Shown here: positions 14,808-19,107 of the stretch, one piece after another | Layout of the letters: each line of letters opens with the position of its first letter | How positions within the stretch are numbered: position 1 is the first letter of the stretch | Assembly (NCBI GenBank): GCA_947259865.1 | Contig: CAMYNZ010000031.1 | Span: 1 to 19,107 of the forward strand | Direction of reading: 5' to 3' | Length of the DNA stretch: 19,107 bases | DNA from: an uncultured Desulfobacterales bacterium | GTDB lineage: Bacteria; Desulfobacterota; Desulfobacteria; Desulfobacterales; G020354645 | The notes under the pieces: generated by a model | Seen by the model: only the letters and a program-made list of their open reading frames with translations | Databases searched by the model: none | Told to the model about the DNA's origin: nothing | Translations under genes and position numbers: made by a program

Positions 14808-15320
14808 AGTCACATATCTTTTACTTCGTTCGATCGTTGTCCCTGCAGTCCATTACTCCAATTGAGTCCCCTTCACCCGGGGTAATCCAACCGTGAGGAC
14901 AATCCAATAATATTATATTGCCACGCATCCAATCTGCTGCCTCCCCGGTCACCGCTGATCCCAAACCGTAAAATCACTCCGTTTCCTTGACAACCCCGCC
15001 ACATATCGATATAGGGGTTTTAGGCTATCTTTATCATTGACTTACCTATAAAAAATCCAGCAGAAAAATGATTGCGCGCCCAATGGCGGTTGATGTAATC
15101 GTCTCAGCGACCCGTGGGGTCCGGTTTATTTTTAGTTTATTGCAACCGTAAAACCACAGGCCGAGAATTAAGTCCATAATCCCCGACCGGCGCGTTGATA
15201 ACAATCATCAGACATCCATAACCTTTCGATACGGTCAGTCACCTTCACATACGATCACAATAAAATATAGATAATAATCAGATTTAAAGTTCGAAATATT
15301 TTCACTCGGGGAGGCTGGTT
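14808..15320. other. Gene-free intergenic region
   Basis: I see no convincing reading frame, tRNA or known riboswitch pattern in these roughly 510 bases. It contains a possible promoter near 14987, AT-rich stretches near 14905 and 15255, and the ribosome site GGGAGG just before 15321. An unrecognised small RNA or a long leader for the downstream lipoprotein gene is possible but not demonstrated. Confidence 0.5.
14987..15015 (+). promoter_or_regulatory. Possible sigma-70 promoter
   Basis: A perfect TTGACA at 14987-14992 is followed, after 17 bp, by TATAGG (15010-15015, four of six matches to the -10 consensus). It would give a leader of about 300 bases for the lipoprotein gene at 15321, or drive a small RNA. 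Prediction by eye only. Confidence 0.3.
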
Positions 15321-15719
15321 ATGAAAATGAAGGGATTTTACTGCATCGGGGTGATTATTGCCTCTATAATTACGCTCAATGCCTGCACCACAGGTAAAAA
15401 CCAGTATGACGTCGGTATGCAGCTCAGCCAGGCCGGGAAAAAAAAGGAGGCCATCGCGTACCTCGAGCAGGCAATTGCCCAGGAACCAAAGAATGAGAAA
15501 TATCAAAAAGCTTTGTCAGAACTGAAAGCATCTTTGACCGTCGATTTGATGCGGGAAGCCGACAGTCTCCTTAAAGCAGAATCTCCCCCATCCTTTTCAA
15601 TCATCACTAAAGCCAAAGCCAAACTTAGCCAAGCCAAAGAGATAAACCCCGGTGACCCGAAAGTGCTGGATTCCGAGGCCAGGTTGCGCCAGGCGGAAAA
15701 TTCTCTTATTGCCAAGTAA
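15321..15719 (+). CDS. TPR lipoprotein, N-terminal fragment of a frameshifted TPR/CsgG-like gene
   Basis: N-terminal 132 aa of what appears to be one longer lipoprotein. The ATG at 15321 is preceded by GGGAGG six bases upstream. Residues 1-22 form a lipoprotein signal: a basic MKMKG, a hydrophobic core, and the lipobox LNAC with the acylated Cys at 22, predicting membrane anchoring after lipid attachment. The rest is helical TPR-like repeats (YDVGMQLSQAGKKKEAIAYL, then LEQAIAQEPKNEKYQKALSE, then AKAKLSQAKEINPGDPKVLD). The frame ends at a TAA within a TPR unit. The TPR sequence continues without loss in the +1 frame (KALFDKNDFKESAEYLRKAL), so the downstream frame is the remainder of the same gene. 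A sequencing error, a genuine disruption or recoding could explain this. Confidence 0.8.
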   Translation: MKMKGFYCIGVIIASIITLNACTTGKNQYDVGMQLSQAGKKKEAIAYLEQAIAQEPKNEKYQKALSELKASLTVDLMREADSLLKAESPPSFSIITKAKAKLSQAKEINPGDPKVLDSEARLRQAENSLIAK

Positions 15720-17172
15720 AGCGCTGTTTGACAAAAACGATTTTAAAGAGTCAGCAGAATATCTGCGAAAAGCTTTGACATTAAGGGGCGATCATCAATC
15801 TTCCTCAGAACTGTTAGCGCTTGCAACAGAGCGTGACAACAAAGATTATTTTATACAAGAGGCCGAAAAAGCAGCTGCAGAGCAAAAATGGGATGAGGCC
15901 CTGCAAGCCTACGAGCGTGCACTTGAGTATGCACCCAGGGACCAGAGTATAATCAGTGCTAAAAATAACATGCAATCGAAAGCCGGAATATATTACGCGC
16001 GCCAGGGCAAATCCCATATGTATGCCGGCTGGCTCCTGAAAGCCTTTGAAAACTATGAGCAGGCATCTCAACAAGTCCGCAATCTCAAAGACCCTGAATT
16101 GAACTCACTGGTAAGTGGGTTTAAAACTGAACTCTCTGCCAAGGCCGCTGTAACGGCAAACCGTTTTAAAGATGCAGGTAACTTCGGCTCAGCCTGGTTT
16201 TGGTATGAAAAAATAAAGCAAATCGATCCGGATTACCCCGACATCTTTTATCTGATCCAGGCTATGGAGGATGAGATAATAAAGCGACTAAAAAAATCGA
16301 TCGCCGTATTTGATTTTGGTTCCCCGAGTTATGCGCCCGATGCCGGATCGATATTCGCCAACAACCTGAGCACGTTTTTATTCAAGACTGCCGGCAAAGA
16401 TGTCAAAATTTTAGAAAGGGAAAATTTGAAATCTATTCTGGAGGAGATGAAACTGGGTCAAATCGGTGTTGTCTCTTCCCGAACCGCAAAAGAAATGGGC
16501 CGCGTGTACGGCATCGATGTAGCTGTCATGGGAAGCGTTTTGCGTTATAATGTGGATTCTACCAGTTACGCGGATACCAAAACCGTTACATATCAGGTCA
16601 AAAAGACGGAAGAAAATATCGAGTACCTGAACTGGAAGGCCAGAAATCCTAATCCCACCCAGGAACAACTCAATCTGGCACCGGTGCCTTTTATCCATAA
16701 TATGACGGATGTGGATAAGGAGTATAATGTTTCCACTCATAAAAAAGTGGCCTTTGTAACCGTATCATTCCGAATTGTGGACATAAACACCGGGGAAAAT
16801 ATCCTGGTCGACACGATACCCCGCAACAAAGTGGCTAAGGATGAAACCAGTGCCGGGGTTCAGATTGCCGGCATCAAATACGATCCTCTGGAAATTCCTA
16901 CCGATACGGAATTGCTTCAGGATTTGACAAATGAAGTTGTAACCGAGTTGGGACAGGAAGCCCTGCAGCCTCTGAAAAGTCTGGAAAAAACGTATTTTGA
17001 ATTTGGTGAGCAACAGGTACGGCGGCGAGATAGCGTCAAGGCCGCTGAACATTTTGTCGATGCCATCTTTGATGAAAAAATAAAAAGGATCCAGAATTCT
17101 CCGCTAACGACAAAAGCCTTGCAGTACCTTAAGGATACTTTTCGAAATTATAAATACCAATTAGAAGAATAA
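15652..17172 (+). CDS. TPR and CsgG-like domain protein, C-terminal part of the frameshifted lipoprotein gene
   Basis: Continuation in the +1 frame of the lipoprotein gene beginning at 15321; meaningful sequence starts at about 15720. The open frame extends back to a GTG at 15652, but its first residues (MTRKCWIPRPGC) are the out-of-frame reading of the upstream TPR, so this is unlikely to be a true start. After TPR-like helices (ESAEYLRKALTL; WDEALQAYERALEYAPRD; AFENYEQASQQVRN) a CsgG-type domain begins at about residue 215 (KSIAVFDFGS, then LERENLKSILEEMKLGQIGV, then YGIDVAVMGSVLRY). CsgG relatives are outer-membrane-associated lipoproteins in curli secretion, holdfast attachment (HfaB), flagellar base (FlgO/FlgT-like) or LpoB-type systems. 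No curli subunit genes are visible. Combined with the upstream part the protein would be about 617 aa. It is followed after 106 bp by an LPP20-like gene. Confidence 0.8.
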   Translation: MTRKCWIPRPGCARRKILLLPSKALFDKNDFKESAEYLRKALTLRGDHQSSSELLALATERDNKDYFIQEAEKAAAEQKWDEALQAYERALEYAPRDQSIISAKNNMQSKAGIYYARQGKSHMYAGWLLKAFENYEQASQQVRNLKDPELNSLVSGFKTELSAKAAVTANRFKDAGNFGSAWFWYEKIKQIDPDYPDIFYLIQAMEDEIIKRLKKSIAVFDFGSPSYAPDAGSIFANNLSTFLFKTAGKDVKILERENLKSILEEMKLGQIGVVSSRTAKEMGRVYGIDVAVMGSVLRYNVDSTSYADTKTVTYQVKKTEENIEYLNWKARNPNPTQEQLNLAPVPFIHNMTDVDKEYNVSTHKKVAFVTVSFRIVDINTGENILVDTIPRNKVAKDETSAGVQIAGIKYDPLEIPTDTELLQDLTNEVVTELGQEALQPLKSLEKTYFEFGEQQVRRRDSVKAAEHFVDAIFDEKIKRIQNSPLTTKALQYLKDTFRNYKYQLEE

Positions 17173-17199
17173 TCATTGAAATTCAATTGCACCACTCGC

Positions 17200-17242
17200 A
17201 TGCCCGCAGACTTTGCCAGGCAATTTGGATCACCGCGGGCAT
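17200..17242. repeat. Inverted repeat between the CsgG-like and LPP20-like genes
   Basis: ATGCCCGC (17200-17207) pairs perfectly with GCGGGCAT (17235-17242) across 27 bases, with an inner TTGCC-A-GGCAA pairing. It lies 36 bases before the next start codon, so it could be a leader hairpin. The arm sequence equals one hairpin arm in the 3820-3950 element. No T-run follows. Confidence 0.4.
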
Positions 17243-17278
17243 AACTATCAAAAACTATATCCATTCAGGAGAGTAACA

Positions 17279-18853
17279 ATGGCAAGTCGATTGATCCGTT
17301 GGACATTGTTTTTGGCAGCAATTTCAGCGTTCGGTGGGTTTTCTTTTTCCATAGCGGCGGTCACAGCCGAAGAAGGCTGCGGCAAAATTGCTGAAGGAAT
17401 CGGCCATGGCGGCATTTTATGGGTAGAAAATGCCATAATTGTCCAGGGCACAGCCGCACCGAATCTTTCTGATCCTTACAAATCCATTTCAGCCATCAAA
17501 CGCGAAACGCAAAGAGCCGCAACTCTTGATGCCTATAGAAAAATATCGGAAATACTGGCCGGTGTCAGTATTTCCGGCGACAGGTTGGCCGCTGACAGCC
17601 CCCAGATCCTTGCCCGCATACAGGCCTATGTTCCCCAACCGGTAATCTGTAAATCAAAATTCTACGCTGACGGCGGCATCGACATTGTGGTTAGGGTGCC
17701 ATTGGCCGGTAACCTTGCCAGGGCCCTGCTGCCCGAGGCAGGCACCCGAATCGCAGCTTCAAAGTCCAAATACACCGGACTTGTTATTGATGCCAGAGAT
17801 TTAGCCTTTACGCCTGCATTCGCACCGCGTCTGCTGGCACCCGATGGTAAGATTCTCTTCAGCCAGGAAAACGTAAAAGCGGAAGTTATCACCAAAAGAG
17901 CAGCGGTGCAGTATGTCAATCACCCCGGGGACATCAAGAAACAGATGGTTGGCAAAAACCCGCTACGGGTGCGCGCTATCGGACTCGGTTTCCTTTCCCC
18001 GAGTGACCTGGTGCTCAACCCAAAATCGATCCCGGACTTAATCGATTCACCGGCTTTTCTGGGAGATGGCAAGGTCGTAATTATCACCGCTTCTGTCCGC
18101 AGACTCGAGTGTAAACATCTGGCCGCAAAAGTAGAAGATCACCGGATCGATTGGGAGCAAAAAATCGCGCTGGCCCGTGGGTTCGGCAAAGTTGATTTCA
18201 GCGGAAAGGAGGATACCGCCGTTCGGTTGCGCATGATGGAACGCGCGGCCGAAGTGGATGCCCAAAATAAACTGTTGGCGGTTCTCCTGGGACTGAAGAT
18301 CAATAGCACGAAAGCGTTGAAACAAGTGCCAAACGCACCAAAATATACCCGGGGTGTATTAAAAAATGCCGTACGCTGCAGTGCAAAATATTATAGTGAC
18401 GGAACCGCAGAAGTGGTGCTGGCGGCGCGGATGGACGGCTTAGCTGTCAAAGGTGCTGATCTCGGCCAAGCGGGTGGACCATCAATGGCCTTTTTAGAAT
18501 CAGATCCCAGCGGCCTGATCGTCGATGCATCCGGTTTGAATTTTACACCTGTTCTGGCTCCCCAGCTGGCAGGACCGGATGGTGCTGTGTTTTATAATCA
18601 CAAAGTTATTGCTCGCGGCTATGCGCACCGGTACGGTGTGGTCGGATATCGAAGCTCTGCGGAAGTTGCAAAGTCTGATACACGAATAGGCCAAAATCCA
18701 ATCATTGTTCGGGCGGCCAGGGTTGAAGAGAGTTCTAGCCGTTTGGTTTTGACGGCTAAGGATGCTGAAAGATTGAATGACCTGGCCAATTTGACCGGGT
18801 TGTTTCGCCAGGGTCGTGTTTTGATTGTTACAGAAAATACGATTCAACGATAG
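17279..18853 (+). CDS. Periplasmic protein with two tandem LPP20-like units
   Basis: Secreted protein of unknown function, 524 aa from the ATG at 17279 (AGGAGAG seven bases upstream; a frame opening at 17213 lacks a ribosome site). Residues 1-30 form a Sec signal peptide without a lipobox, so the product is probably soluble in the periplasm or bound to a partner. The mature part is an internal duplication with an offset of about 245 residues. An LPP20-like segment (RAATLDAYRKISEILAGVSI at about 79-98; ERAAEVDAQNKLLAVLLGLK at 321-340) is followed each time by a module starting GLVIDARDLAFTPAFAPRLL (167) or GLIVDASGLNFTPVLAPQLA (412) and ending near VVIIT or VLIVT. LPP20-type proteins such as FlgP work at the cell envelope. 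The CsgG-like neighbour supports an outer-membrane assembly role (inference). The stop codon is shared with the repeat at 18851. Confidence 0.75.
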   Translation: MASRLIRWTLFLAAISAFGGFSFSIAAVTAEEGCGKIAEGIGHGGILWVENAIIVQGTAAPNLSDPYKSISAIKRETQRAATLDAYRKISEILAGVSISGDRLAADSPQILARIQAYVPQPVICKSKFYADGGIDIVVRVPLAGNLARALLPEAGTRIAASKSKYTGLVIDARDLAFTPAFAPRLLAPDGKILFSQENVKAEVITKRAAVQYVNHPGDIKKQMVGKNPLRVRAIGLGFLSPSDLVLNPKSIPDLIDSPAFLGDGKVVIITASVRRLECKHLAAKVEDHRIDWEQKIALARGFGKVDFSGKEDTAVRLRMMERAAEVDAQNKLLAVLLGLKINSTKALKQVPNAPKYTRGVLKNAVRCSAKYYSDGTAEVVLAARMDGLAVKGADLGQAGGPSMAFLESDPSGLIVDASGLNFTPVLAPQLAGPDGAVFYNHKVIARGYAHRYGVVGYRSSAEVAKSDTRIGQNPIIVRAARVEESSSRLVLTAKDAERLNDLANLTGLFRQGRVLIVTENTIQR

Positions 18854-18997
18854 AAGTGGTTTCAAAACCCCATCTAAGGCCCAACTGCTGCGTTGCAAAC
18901 CTCTTCAAAATGCTCACATACTACCGTGTATGCTGCGCTTTATCATCGGTTTGCGCCTTGCTCTTGGGCCTAACCTGGGATTTTGAAACCACTTCTA
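18851..18997. mobile_element. 147-bp MITE-like palindrome with TA ends
   Basis: Bases 18851-18867 (TAGAAGTGGTTTCAAAA) and 18981-18997 are perfect inverted repeats of 17 bp. A second pairing, GGCCCAA (18879-18885) with TTGGGCC (18964-18970), and a weaker inner complementarity closing near TACCG make the whole segment one long hairpin. No coding capacity is seen. Both ends carry TA, as expected for a non-autonomous element moved by an IS630/Tc1-type transposase (inference). The left TA plus the next G form the stop codon of the upstream gene; removing the element with one TA would still leave TAG. Confidence 0.65.
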
Positions 18998-19058
18998 GTT
19001 ATCATTTTTTTTTGGCCGCATGGAAATACCAATAACAAAGCGGCAGGAGGTATGGGCC

Positions 19059-19107
19059 ATGATCAACCGATTACCCCTTCCCTTAGGCATTCTGGTAACA
19101 GTCCTGT
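19059..19107 (+). CDS. Start of a secreted or membrane protein, truncated by window edge
   Basis: The ATG at 19059 follows AGGAGG (19045-19050) by eight bases and opens a frame of 16 codons to the window end. The residues, MINRLPLPLGILVTVL, look like the start of a signal peptide or membrane anchor. An overlapping ATG at 19052 in another frame gives a polar peptide and is a worse fit. It may continue the envelope gene group to the left, but too little is visible to name it. Confidence 0.5.
   Translation, partial: MINRLPLPLGILVTVL

Noticed and set aside
14964..15160. Direct repeat ACCGTAAAATCAC / ACCGTAAAACCAC
   Set aside because: Two short near-copies in an AT-rich gap without further structure; likely chance.

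Overview
The window reads as a chromosomal segment of an anaerobic, probably sulfate-reducing bacterium of the Desulfobacterota (Deltaproteobacteria). The strongest marker is an ahbC-hemB-ahbD cluster, the siroheme-dependent route to heme b used by sulfate reducers and many archaea. An AprA/fumarate-reductase-like flavoprotein paired with an iron-sulfur GltD-like oxidoreductase, a TAXI-type TRAP transporter and abundant intergenic palindromic repeats fit the same group. Taxonomy is inferred from gene content; no 16S or other marker is present.

Left part (1-8139, all minus strand): an organic-acid utilisation locus. In transcription order it holds a HutC-type GntR regulator, a fumarate reductase/AprA-like flavoprotein, a GltD-like FAD/NAD(P)/Fe-S oxidoreductase translationally coupled to it (GTGA overlap), a repeat-filled gap with a probable internal promoter, a succinyl-CoA-synthetase-like pair (sucC and sucD, overlapping by 20 bp), a TAXI TRAP solute-binding protein, and the start of a fused TRAP permease that runs off the left edge. 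The likely logic is uptake of a carboxylate, activation to a CoA thioester, and a redox step linked to NAD(P)H or ferredoxin. The substrate cannot be read from the sequence.

Middle part (8140-14667, plus strand): a ClpX-like AAA+ unfoldase lies 16 bp upstream of ahbC. It keeps the ClpP-docking IGF loop, lacks the zinc-binding N-domain and carries a long C-terminal extension. hemB, ahbD and a CBS-CBS-ACT sensor protein follow. Together ahbC and ahbD convert 12,18-didecarboxysiroheme to heme b, and HemB makes porphobilinogen at the start of the tetrapyrrole pathway.

Right part (14668-19107, plus strand): after a 650-bp gene-free gap come a TPR/CsgG-type lipoprotein gene broken by a +1 frameshift, a periplasmic protein made of two tandem copies of an LPP20-like unit plus a second conserved module, a 147-bp MITE-like palindrome at its stop codon, and the start of another secreted protein.

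Repeats: (i) two elements sharing a TCAGGGGT-type terminal inverted repeat, at 3820-3950 and 8161-8379; (ii) a 7-bp-period GTTNCGN repeat that folds into hairpins, at 12762-12840 and 14737-14807; (iii) paired small hairpins with compensatory changes inside element 1; (iv) the TA-flanked palindrome at 18851-18997. The best candidates for something undescribed are the ClpX paralogue linked to heme synthesis, the CsgG/duplicated-LPP20 envelope pair, and the carboxylate operon.
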